Shown: piece by piece, positions 1 through 5,447 of the stretch
Numbering within the stretch: the first letter of the stretch is position 1
How the letters are laid out: each line of letters opens with the position of its first letter
From: a bacterium
Lineage (GTDB): Bacteria > Planctomycetota > B15-G4 > JADJEK01
Direction of reading: 5' to 3'
DNA length: 5,490 nucleotides
NCBI GenBank assembly: GCA_030428825.1
Contig: JAUIEL010000482.1
Location: forward strand, 1-5,490
The notes under the pieces: model-generated
Seen by the model: the letters and a program-made list of their open reading frames with translations, nothing else
Database searches by the model: none
Told to the model about the DNA's origin: nothing
Position numbers and translations under genes: made by a program

Positions 1-798
1 GTCGGTGCATCCCTTCCGGATGGAGAGCTCCGCCTTCCGGTGCGGGTCGTGGCACTCGGTGCACGAGAGCGAGGAGTGCGGCGAGGCGAGCAGCTCGTTC
101 GCCGCCTGGCGATCGCGGACGAAGCCGCCGGCCGCCGCGATCGTCGTCGCGTCGCCCCGCGAGTGGCAGTCGGCGCACGAGCCGTCGTCGCGCGTGATGT
201 TCAGCGAAGACGGGAACGCCACGTGATCCGACGCGGGGCCGTGGCACTGCTCGCACTCGACCCCGTCGAACGCCCACGTCCCGACGATGCCGGACCGCCC
301 GTCCTGGTGGCCGGCGGCCGAGTAGCCGGTCGTGTGGCACGCGCCGCAGTCGAACGGGACGTCCTCCCCGGCGTCGACGTCGACCCATTCGCCGGTCGCC
401 ACCACGAACTGGTCGTCGCCCGAGCCGACGGGGGACGCCGTGACGAGGTGGCCGGCGGCGTCGACGTAACGCGCGCGCGAACGGAGCCCGCCGACGACGT
501 ACGCGACGTCGGCCCAGTCGTGGCCGTCGGGGATCGGGAGCGGCCCCTGCGCGGCGTCCGCGGCGCTCCGCAGGGCGTGCGGGTGCGCCGACACGCGGTG
601 GTCGTTCCACGTCTCCTCGTGGCAGTCCTTGCACGACTCCGAGCCGACGTACGTGCTCTGCGCGCGGACGTCTCCCGCCACGGCGACGGCGAATCCGACC
701 GCGAGTCCGACGGCCCCGCGCCTCCCGCCGCCCCCCGCGCGGCGGCGTCCGGACGCCGGCCGGTGCGTGCCCGAACACCCGTGGGAAAGATTTCCCAA
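1..798 (-). CDS. Multiheme c-type cytochrome, divergent paralog (3' end beyond window)
   Basis: Read on the minus strand, this is an exported electron-transfer protein with covalently bound hemes, expected in the periplasm or cell envelope. The 266 residues in the window carry heme sites CKDCH (C56), CGACH (C151), CEQCH (C182), CADCH (C208) and CTECH (C246); a sixth starts at C264 as CTD and is cut by the window edge. A signal peptide fits residues 1-46: arginine-rich n-region (RRR at 18-20, RR at 26-27), hydrophobic stretch 28-42, cleavage after VRA. The TTG at 798-796 is chosen because the frame has no ATG or GTG between it and the signal peptide, and AAGGGG lies 8 nt upstream. An in-frame GTG at 681-679 would destroy the signal. 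Heme spacing and motifs (HPHALRS, CHTTGY, GIVGTW, CHGPAS, NELLASPH, CTECHDPH) match the plus-strand cytochrome starting at 908, so the two are clear paralogs. By analogy the missing part should hold two or three more hemes. The substrate is unknown. Confidence 0.88.
   Translation of the reverse strand, partial: MGNLSHGCSGTHRPASGRRRAGGGGRRGAVGLAVGFAVAVAGDVRAQSTYVGSESCKDCHEETWNDHRVSAHPHALRSAADAAQGPLPIPDGHDWADVAYVVGGLRSRARYVDAAGHLVTASPVGSGDDQFVVATGEWVDVDAGEDVPFDCGACHTTGYSAAGHQDGRSGIVGTWAFDGVECEQCHGPASDHVAFPSSLNITRDDGSCADCHSRGDATTIAAAGGFVRDRQAANELLASPHSSLSCTECHDPHRKAELSIRKGCTD
782..797. promoter_or_regulatory. 16-bp near-perfect palindrome at the start of the minus cytochrome
   Basis: TGGGAAA and TTTCCCA form 7-bp inverted arms around a central GA. 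The element overlaps the proposed TTG start codon (798-796) and the next codons of the minus-strand cytochrome. It is AT-richer than its surroundings. The two-base centre makes it a better candidate for a dimeric DNA-binding operator than for an RNA hairpin. No known regulator consensus is recognised. Confidence 0.35.
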
Positions 799-858
799 AG
801 TCTTTGCCCCTTCTTTGGTTACGACGCCGGGTCGATCATCGGCCGAAACGGCGGCGGG

Positions 859-888
859 CTTGAGGGGCTGTCGTTCGCGGGCCTCAAG
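859..888. repeat. Inverted repeat CTTGAGG/CCTCAAG upstream of the plus cytochrome
   Basis: CTTGAGG (859-865) is exactly complementary to CCTCAAG (882-888), with a 16-base spacer. It ends six bases before the AGAGGAG ribosome site of the plus-strand cytochrome. It could be an operator, or a 5'-leader hairpin that affects translation start. A 7-bp repeat can also arise by chance, so a function is only suggested. Confidence 0.35.
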
Positions 889-894
889 TCGGCG

Positions 895-901
895 AGAGGA
901 G
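895..901 (+). promoter_or_regulatory. Ribosome binding site of the plus cytochrome
   Basis: AGAGGAG lies 6 nt before the ATG at 908. It decides this start over the in-frame ATG upstream at 629, which would put the signal peptide deep inside the protein, and over the ATG at 920. Confidence 0.7.
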
Positions 902-907
902 CGCCCG

Positions 908-2044
908 ATGAGGAGGCGGATGCGCCCGCGCCCCGCGGGCCGGATCGTCGGTGTGAAGAACTCCTCCGTCCTCGCCTCCGCCCTCGCGGCGTGCACCTTG
1001 ATCCTGGCGCCGAGCGCGCCGGCGACCGGCACGCACGTCGGCTCCGACACGTGCAAGAAGTGCCACTTCGACATCTGGTCGAGCTTCCGCGCGTCCGGAC
1101 ATCCGTTCGCGCTCCGCTCGGACGTCGACCGGCGTCCCCTCCCCCTCCCCGGCGGCCACGACGTGGAGGACGTCGGCTGGATCGTCGGCGGGCGGACGCA
1201 CAAGGCGAACTACCTCGACACCGACGGCTACCTGATCACGACCGCGTACCCCGGCCAGCCGAACGAGACGCCCGGCCGGAACGAGTACGACCTCGTGAGC
1301 GGCGAGTGGCTGGACCTCCACGCCGGCGAGACGAAGCCGAGCGACTGCGGGCGGTGCCACTCCACCGGCTACGTCGCGGGCGCCCCGAACCCGAACCCCG
1401 GCCTCGTCGGGACGTGGGAGCTGGAAGGGGTGCAGTGCGAGGCGTGCCACGGCCCGGCCTCCGGCCACGTCGGGTTCCCGTTCTCGAACCCGCTGGTCGA
1501 CCCGTCGGCGAAGGCGTGCGGCAAGTGCCACTCGAACGGGGACCTGTCGCAGGTCCTCGCGGCCGACGGCTTCCTCCGGCCGAACTCGCAGTACAACGAG
1601 CTGCTCGCCGGGCCGCACCGCACCCGGTTCTGCACCGAGTGCCACGACCCGCACGCGCGCGGGGACCTGTCGTTTCGGATCGAGTGCACCGACTGCCACA
1701 CCCACGCCGCCATGGCGAGCCCGAAGGCGTTCCAGGGGCTCGGGCGGAGGCACCTCGACCACGGCGTGCGGTGCATCGACTGCCACATGCCGTACGTCGT
1801 GAAGTCGTCCGCGTCCCACGGCCCGTGGAAGGCGGACCTTCGAAGCCACCTGTTCGAGATCACGCTGAACCCCGACGCGAAGATGTTCAAGGCCGGCGGG
1901 ACCCTCGCCAAGGGGAAGCTGACGGCGGGGTACGCGTGCCTCGGCTGCCACGTCGAGGTCGCCGACAAGTGGACGAAGAAGGGGAAGCCGAAGAAGGCCG
2001 AGGCGTGGGCCCGGAAGCACGCCGCGAAGATCCACGACGACTGA
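908..2044 (+). CDS. Octaheme c-type cytochrome (cytochrome c554-like multiheme family), exported
   Basis: This 378-residue exported protein should bind eight c-type hemes and carry electrons in the periplasm or envelope. CXXCH sites are CKKCH (C49), CGRCH (C147), CEACH (C177), CGKCH (C204), CTECH (C242), CTDCH (C260), CIDCH (C289) and CLGCH (C344). The basic n-region (RRRMRPR) and hydrophobic residues 19-39 form a signal peptide; cleavage after APA (37-39) is favoured. LAAC at 26-29 also resembles a lipobox, so lipid anchoring is possible. The roughly 100-residue heme-free stretch between sites 1 and 2 carries GHPFALRS, IVGG and EYDL. CHSTGY, VGTW, CHGPASGH, YNELLAGPH and CTECHDPH recall the multiheme family common in environmental bacteria; this assignment is from memory. 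The C-terminus is lysine-rich. Hemes 1 to 6 match the divergent minus cytochrome almost residue for residue in spacing. Redox partner and substrate are not evident, and no catalytic heme motif such as CXXCK was seen. Confidence 0.93.
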   Translation: MRRRMRPRPAGRIVGVKNSSVLASALAACTLILAPSAPATGTHVGSDTCKKCHFDIWSSFRASGHPFALRSDVDRRPLPLPGGHDVEDVGWIVGGRTHKANYLDTDGYLITTAYPGQPNETPGRNEYDLVSGEWLDLHAGETKPSDCGRCHSTGYVAGAPNPNPGLVGTWELEGVQCEACHGPASGHVGFPFSNPLVDPSAKACGKCHSNGDLSQVLAADGFLRPNSQYNELLAGPHRTRFCTECHDPHARGDLSFRIECTDCHTHAAMASPKAFQGLGRRHLDHGVRCIDCHMPYVVKSSASHGPWKADLRSHLFEITLNPDAKMFKAGGTLAKGKLTAGYACLGCHVEVADKWTKKGKPKKAEAWARKHAAKIHDD

Positions 2045-2216
2045 CCGCGCGGCCTCTCGAGCTCGATCGCGAATTGCGTGGCGGGCGCGCGGCGCGGACG
2101 TCGTGAACGAGGTGAACGGCACCGGACGCCCCGCTCGGCGGAGGTCGCACGTCCGAGGCCGACTCGTCCCCGCTCCTCCGTGCGAGCGGGCGTGCATCTC
2201 GGACCCACGACGAACC

Positions 2217-2223
2217 AGGGAGA
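2217..2223 (+). promoter_or_regulatory. Ribosome binding site of the metalloprotease
   Basis: AGGGAGA precedes the ATG at 2229 by 5 nt. It supports this start over the in-frame GTG at 2103, whose extra 42 residues are arginine/proline-rich and lack family features. The 184 bp between the cytochrome stop and this start hold no other gene I can support. Confidence 0.65.
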
Positions 2224-2228
2224 AGGTC

Positions 2229-3140
2229 ATGAAGAAGGCGAAGCTCGAGTCCGTCCTCGATCAGATCGCGGAGCTCGTGTCGAGAGCGTCGAACGGAGAG
2301 TCGGGCGAGGAGTCGATCGTCGACGGGGGCCCCGGCTCGACGCGCCGCCGCTTCGGCCGGATCGACGCCCGGGACGACTCGTCGCTGCTCGCCCTCCGCG
2401 ACGGCCACGGGCTGGTGCCGGCCTCGAGGTCGGAGGTCCACATGATCGGCGCGCGGACCCCGTGCGCCACCGACCACCGGGGGCACGCCACCCCCGGCGG
2501 CCGCTCCCCGTTCGAGATCGTCGTCGAGGCGAGCGAGGGGTTCGTGCCGCTCTGGGAGGAGGGCGTCACGCTCCGCTGGCGGTTCGACGAGCGGTCGCTC
2601 GAGCGGTTCGAGGACCCGGAGCGGATCCGCTCGCACGTGCGAGAGCTGCTCGCGGAGGCGTTGTCGGCCTGGGGCGACGCGGCGCCGGTCCGGTTCCGCG
2701 AGACCGGGGACGCGTGGGACTTCGCGATCGTCGTCCGGGACGGAGATCGCTGTTCCCCGCTCGGCTGCACCCTCGCCTCGGCGTTCTTCCCGGACGCCGG
2801 CCGGCACGAACTCGTCCTGTATCCGAAGATGTTCGCGCAGAGCCGGAAGGAGCAGGTCGACACGCTGATCCACGAGACCGGCCACGTCTTCGGCCTCCGG
2901 CACTTCTTCGCCGACGTCCGCGAGCGGGCCTGGCCGAGCGAGGTGTTCGGCACGCACCGGCCGTTCTCGATCATGAACTACGGCCGCCAGAGCGAGCTCA
3001 CGGAGGACGACCGGAACGACCTGCGGCGGCTGTACGACCTCGCGTGGAGCGGAGCGCTGACGAACGTCAACGAGACCCCCATCCGCTTCGTCGAGCCGTA
3101 TCACACGTCGGGGCGCGTCGCCTCGCGCGGATGCAATTGA
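2229..3140 (+). CDS. Matrixin-type (metzincin) zinc metalloprotease
   Basis: This 303-residue protein is predicted to be a zinc endopeptidase. Residues 215-225 read HETGHVFGLRH, the metzincin signature HExxHxxGxxH: H215, H219 and H225 bind zinc and E216 is the catalytic base. The methionine turn follows as SIMNYG (M249), and SELTEDDRNDLRRLY after it is typical of M10-like domains. Before the active site, SPFEIVVEASEGFVPLW, TLRWRF and LASAFFPDAGRHEL resemble bacterial matrixin-family metalloproteases I remember; the family name is from motifs, not a search. The N-terminus (MKKAKLESVLDQIAELV) is a charged amphipathic helix, with no signal peptide or membrane segment. It is therefore cytoplasmic or exported by a non-Sec route, unusual for a family better known outside the cell. 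No pro-domain cysteine switch was seen. It is convergent with the ECF sigma gene and lies 184 bp after the cytochrome, so an operon with the cytochrome is doubtful. The substrate is unknown. Confidence 0.88.
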   Translation: MKKAKLESVLDQIAELVSRASNGESGEESIVDGGPGSTRRRFGRIDARDDSSLLALRDGHGLVPASRSEVHMIGARTPCATDHRGHATPGGRSPFEIVVEASEGFVPLWEEGVTLRWRFDERSLERFEDPERIRSHVRELLAEALSAWGDAAPVRFRETGDAWDFAIVVRDGDRCSPLGCTLASAFFPDAGRHELVLYPKMFAQSRKEQVDTLIHETGHVFGLRHFFADVRERAWPSEVFGTHRPFSIMNYGRQSELTEDDRNDLRRLYDLAWSGALTNVNETPIRFVEPYHTSGRVASRGCN

Positions 3141-3154
3141 CTCGACCTGCCGCC

Positions 3155-3180
3155 GGGAGGGCGAGCCGCCCCGCCCTCCC
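3155..3180. terminator. GC-rich hairpin between convergent genes, likely bidirectional terminator
   Basis: GGGAGGGCG (3155-3163) pairs exactly with CGCCCTCCC (3172-3180) around an 8-base loop. It begins 14 bases after the metalloprotease stop and touches the last base of the ECF sigma stop codon on the other strand. The 9-bp stem and its convergent position fit a terminator serving both genes. No T-tract follows on either strand, so termination may be weak or need Rho. Confidence 0.55.
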
Positions 3181-3737
3181 TACGACAGGTTCGCGCGGAG
3201 CCACGCCTGCGCGACGCGCCAGCCGCGGTCGACCGTCTTCGACGAGCAGCCGAGGGTCTCGCCGATCCGCCGGGAGGTGAGGCCGCCGAAGAAGCGGAGC
3301 TCGACGATCCGGCCGAGCTGCTCGTCCATCTCGGTCAGCCGCGTGAGCGCCTCGTCGAGGTCGAGGATGTCCGGCGGTGCGTCCGCCTCGGCGGCGTCGA
3401 GGCTCGGGTCGAGGGTCACCTTCAACCGGTCGCCGCCCCGCTTCTCGCGCCGCCGGGCCTTCGCGTGGTCGACCAGCACCGACCGCATCGCCGTCGCCGC
3501 GAGGCGGAAGAAGTGGGCGCGGTCCGCCACGTCGGCGCCGTCGACGTCGACCAGCTTGATCCACGCCTCGTTCACCAGCGCCGTCGCCTGCAGGGTGTGG
3601 TCGGCCCGCTGCGCACGCATGTACCGGGCCGCGAGACGATGCAGCTCCTCCCGGACCAGCGGGAAGAGCTCCTTCGAGGCCTCGGGATCGCCCGCCTTGG
3701 CGCGGCGCAGCAGCAGGGTCGCGTCTCCGACGTCCAT
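3180..3737 (-). CDS. ECF-type RNA polymerase sigma factor (PF07638/TIGR02999-like)
   Basis: This 185-residue protein is an extracytoplasmic-function sigma factor that should direct RNA polymerase to a specific promoter set. Region 2 covers about residues 7-100: FPLVREELHRLAARYMR, HTLQATALVNEAW, AHFFRLAATAMRSVLVDHAK and then ARRREKRGG. These match the ECF subfamily frequent in Planctomycetota and Acidobacteriota. A short acidic linker (115-130) leads to region 4 (131-183), with ELRFFGGLTSRRIGETLG and the recognition helix around SSKTVDRGWRVAQAWL. The length is normal for the group. In this subfamily a Ser/Thr kinase or large membrane protein often lies next to the gene (known context); none is here. 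The metalloprotease is convergent downstream and a lipoprotein gene is divergent upstream. No anti-sigma factor is adjacent. The start is the first ATG, without a clear Shine-Dalgarno site; see the -10-like box at 3744-3749. Confidence 0.92.
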   Translation of the reverse strand: MDVGDATLLLRRAKAGDPEASKELFPLVREELHRLAARYMRAQRADHTLQATALVNEAWIKLVDVDGADVADRAHFFRLAATAMRSVLVDHAKARRREKRGGDRLKVTLDPSLDAAEADAPPDILDLDEALTRLTEMDEQLGRIVELRFFGGLTSRRIGETLGCSSKTVDRGWRVAQAWLRANLS

Positions 3738-3975
3738 GCGCCGATTCTACGCCGTCGCGGCCGGGGCGCGGGGCGTCGAGGGTCCCAGGACGAGGAACCG
3801 GCCTCCGCGCGCTCCGCGAACGGTCGGCTCGACGGCCGGCCCCCCGCGCCGGCGATGCACCGGAGGAACGGCCGCGGCGGCCGCGGCGCCGGAGGTCCGA
3901 CCGGGCGATCAAGAACGGGACGTCCGCGGACGATCCTCTCCCCGGAGGAGCCCGAGCCCGCCCCCGGTGCCGACC
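3738..3975. promoter_or_regulatory. Divergent intergenic region between ECF sigma and lipoprotein genes
   Basis: This 238-bp stretch separates two divergent genes. It is extremely GC-rich, with a low-complexity run of CGG/CCG triplets at about 3868-3892, and should contain both promoters. The only recognisable candidate is TAGAAT on the minus strand. GGAGGAG at 3944-3950 is a strong Shine-Dalgarno-like sequence but lies 25 nt before the ATG at 3976, too far to serve it directly. I see no other gene or structured element. Confidence 0.4.
3744..3749 (-). promoter_or_regulatory. -10-like box TAGAAT just before the ECF sigma start
   Basis: TAGAAT on the minus strand matches TATAAT at five of six bases and ends six bases before the sigma-factor ATG (3737). 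Transcription from it would begin at or next to the start codon and give a leaderless mRNA. This agrees with the absence of a Shine-Dalgarno site. No good -35 is seen at normal spacing. Confidence 0.3.
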
Positions 3976-4668
3976 ATGCCGCTCCGCTTCCCTCCGTCGT
4001 TCGCCCCGGCCGCGTTCCTCGCCGCCTCCGCCTGCGTCGTCTCCCCGCCGGGGCCGGCCGAGCGGATCCCCGACGCGCCGACGTCGCCGCCGGCGACCGT
4101 CTCGCTCGAGGTCCGCGAGGCCAAGGCGCCGCGCCCCCTTCCGCCGCCCCCGCCCCCGCCGGCCACCACCGCTCTCGAGACGGTCTGCTGGAGCTTCGTC
4201 CTCGACGACCACCGCGCGCCCGGCCGGCCGCCGCGGCTCTCCCTGCACGCGAAGTTCGAGAATCCGGCGAAGCTCGCCGGCAGCGACGCCGTCTACGTCG
4301 CGGAGAGCGACTTGGAAGGGGTCGTCGCCCGCGCCGAGGTCGCGATCCGCGCCCGCGTCGGCCGCCCGTCGCCGACGTCGGTCTACGGCCCGTTCGCCCC
4401 GCGGTACGAGCAGCTCGCCGCGCGCTGCTGGTCGATCCGGACCGAGTACCAACGCGACCGCGCCGGCGGGGCGCCGTACGCGATGGTCGTCCGGTTCGAC
4501 GTCGCCGGCGAGCTGACCTCCCGCAGCGCCACCGCCGAGGGGGAGTCGCTCGAGGCCGCCGCCGCGGCGGCGATGGCGGCGATCCGCGACGCGACCCGAA
4601 CTCCGCTCGCGGCGGCGGCGCGCGGGCCGTCCGATCCGGTCGCCCCCGCCGCTCCCGCCCGGCGCTGA
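3976..4668 (+). CDS. Putative lipoprotein of unknown function
   Basis: I do not recognise this 230-residue protein. The N-terminus (MPLRFPPSF, then hydrophobic APAAFLAASAC) looks like a lipoprotein signal. ASAC at 17-20 is an imperfect lipobox, with alanine rather than leucine at -3, making C20 the likely lipid-bearing residue and placing the protein in the envelope. Residues 21-65 are a proline/alanine-rich linker with seven consecutive prolines at 56-62. The folded part begins near residue 67. It contains two CWS motifs, C71 and C151, which could form a disulfide, and an MVVRFDVAGEL strand near 175-185. An alanine-rich helix (ESLEAAAAAAMAAIRDA) and a flexible tail follow. Reasons for calling it a gene are continuous high third-position GC, the export signal and divergence from the sigma gene. 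The start is uncertain: GTG at 3967 is also in frame and GGAGGAG at 3944-3950 is distant from both. Control by the neighbouring sigma factor is possible but unsupported. Confidence 0.7.
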   Translation: MPLRFPPSFAPAAFLAASACVVSPPGPAERIPDAPTSPPATVSLEVREAKAPRPLPPPPPPPATTALETVCWSFVLDDHRAPGRPPRLSLHAKFENPAKLAGSDAVYVAESDLEGVVARAEVAIRARVGRPSPTSVYGPFAPRYEQLAARCWSIRTEYQRDRAGGAPYAMVVRFDVAGELTSRSATAEGESLEAAAAAAMAAIRDATRTPLAAAARGPSDPVAPAAPARR

Positions 4669-4687
4669 CCGGGGGCGACGACCTCCC

Positions 4688-4721
4688 GCGCGCGGGGCGT
4701 GCGGGGGCCCCGACCGCGCGC
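4688..4721 (+). terminator. Possible imperfect hairpin after the lipoprotein gene
   Basis: GCGCGC (4688-4693) can pair with GCGCGC (4716-4721), and GGGGC (4694-4698) with GCCCC (4707-4711), leaving a four-base bulge. It lies 20 bases past the lipoprotein stop, but no T-tract follows. In such GC-rich DNA this pairing could be coincidental. Confidence 0.25.
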
Positions 4722-4790
4722 TATACGGGGTCGCTTCCTCGCCGTGACCGCGGGTCGCGACGGGGGATCGAACGAGCCCCCCGCGGGCCT

Positions 4791-4797
4791 GGAGGAG
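4791..4797 (+). promoter_or_regulatory. Ribosome binding site of the pirin gene
   Basis: GGAGGAG sits 8 nt before the ATG at 4806, ideal spacing, and fixes the pirin start. A TATACG hexamer at 4722-4727 is the only -10-like sequence between the lipoprotein stop and this site, and it has no recognisable -35. Confidence 0.75.
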
Positions 4798-4805
4798 CGC
4801 CCCCG

Positions 4806-5447
4806 ATGATCACGATCCGCCGCTCGGGCGAACGCGGCCACGCCGACCACGGCTGGCTCGACGCGTACCACACCTTCTCGTTCGCGGGGTACCACGACCC
4901 GGACCGGATGGGGTTCGGGCCGCTGCGGGTGCTGAACCAGGACCGGATCGCGCCGGCGAAGGGGTTCGGGGCGCACGACCACCGCGACATGGAGATCGTC
5001 ACCGTCGTCCTCGAGGGGATGCTCGAGCACCGGGACAGCCTCGGGAACGGCTCGATCATCCGCCCAGGAGAGGTGCAGGTGGTGGCCGCGACCGTGGCCG
5101 GCGTCGCCGTTGTAGCCGACCCAGCGGAACGGCGGCCGGGGCCGGTCCTGCTTTGGCTCTGCCCAGCGCGCGAGCCTGCCGACGTCGCGCCAGCGGCCGC
5201 CGGCGGAGCGGTCGGGGACGATGTCGAGCGCGAGGCCGATCGGGTGCTCGCCCTTGCTCGAGTGGACCGGGTCGGTCGAGTAGCCGTCGGTGATGAAGAC
5301 CTTGTAGCGGCGAACGATCCGCTCCACGTCCTCGAGCAGGCGGCGGTCGATGCGCTCGCCGGGGAAGCCGGGGATCGCGACGAAGCGGCCGGCTGCCGCG
5401 CCGGCTTGGCCGGGCGGGACGGCGCCCCGACCGGCTTCGCGCCGTGA
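4806..5447 (+). CDS. Pirin-family protein, truncated after residue 91 (hybrid ORF)
   Basis: Residues 1-91 are the N-terminal cupin of a bacterial pirin: MITIRRSGERGH, HGWLDAYHTFSF, DRMGFGPLRVLNQDRIAP, AHDHRDMEIVTVVLEG, LEHRDSLGNGS and IIRPGEVQ, all in family order. Pirins are metal-binding cupins, and some bacterial members have quercetinase activity. Two metal ligands remain (H57, H59). The second pair, corresponding to His101 and Glu103 of human pirin, should follow in an RMSAGTG...HSE-type segment and is absent. From residue 92 the frame runs through DNA that, on the other strand, encodes a LAS/M15 peptidase; the valine/alanine-rich tail to 213 residues has no pirin similarity. Family members are usually over 220 residues with two cupin domains. 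The product is therefore probably non-functional, or the sequence is misjoined at 5061-5080. Start and ribosome site are good, so the gene was intact upstream of the break. Confidence 0.72.
   Translation: MITIRRSGERGHADHGWLDAYHTFSFAGYHDPDRMGFGPLRVLNQDRIAPAKGFGAHDHRDMEIVTVVLEGMLEHRDSLGNGSIIRPGEVQVVAATVAGVAVVADPAERRPGPVLLWLCPAREPADVAPAAAGGAVGDDVEREADRVLALARVDRVGRVAVGDEDLVAANDPLHVLEQAAVDALAGEAGDRDEAAGCRAGLAGRDGAPTGFAP
5061..5080. other. Junction between pirin and peptidase gene fragments
   Basis: Pirin coding (plus) is recognisable through IRPGEVQ at 5058-5078, and peptidase coding (minus) through HLHLSW at 5081-5064, so both families read through the same ~20 bases. Within it, pirin uses CCA and GGA, rare choices in this window. 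They are dictated by TGG and TCC on the peptidase strand, which suggests the sequence from about 5064 onward comes from the peptidase source. A short shared stretch such as CGCCC (5061-5065) could have mediated the join. Confidence 0.6.

Larger units (their letters stand above)
799..907. promoter_or_regulatory. Divergent intergenic region between the two cytochrome genes
   Basis: About 109 bp separate the proposed minus start (798) from the plus start (908), so promoters for both cytochromes should lie here or overlap the coding ends. No convincing -35/-10 pair was found on either strand; TTTGGT near 814-819 is only a weak -35 candidate for the plus gene. The region includes the AT-rich patch at about 797-820 and the inverted repeat at 859-888. 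A shared control region would allow co-regulation of the two paralogs. Confidence 0.5.

Noticed and set aside
679..681. GTG as start of the minus cytochrome
   Set aside because: It falls inside the hydrophobic core of the signal peptide and would remove its positively charged n-region.
983..1000. LAAC lipobox in the octaheme cytochrome
   Set aside because: The hydrophobic segment continues beyond the cysteine to an APA cleavage site, so type I cleavage is more likely; kept as an alternative in the gene entry, not as a separate feature.
40..2106. 688-residue plus-strand open frame
   Set aside because: It is an arginine/valine-rich shadow frame overlapping both cytochromes, without motifs or a ribosome site; the CXXCH motifs lie in other frames.
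2103..2228. Upstream GTG start for the metalloprotease
   Set aside because: The extra 42 residues show no family similarity, and ATG at 2229 has a well-spaced ribosome site.
884..3104. Long minus-strand open frames across the cytochrome and protease genes
   Set aside because: They are antisense to genes with clear catalytic and heme motifs, and their composition is Arg/Pro/Val-rich with no recognisable domain, as expected from high third-position GC.
3868..3892. CGG/CCG triplet run as a repeat or structured RNA
   Set aside because: It is low-complexity GC-rich sequence without defined units or conserved arms; nothing supports a function.
3067..4452. 461-residue minus-strand frame overlapping the ECF sigma gene
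   Set aside because: The sigma-factor motifs are in a different minus frame; this one is a low-complexity Arg/Gly/Pro shadow.
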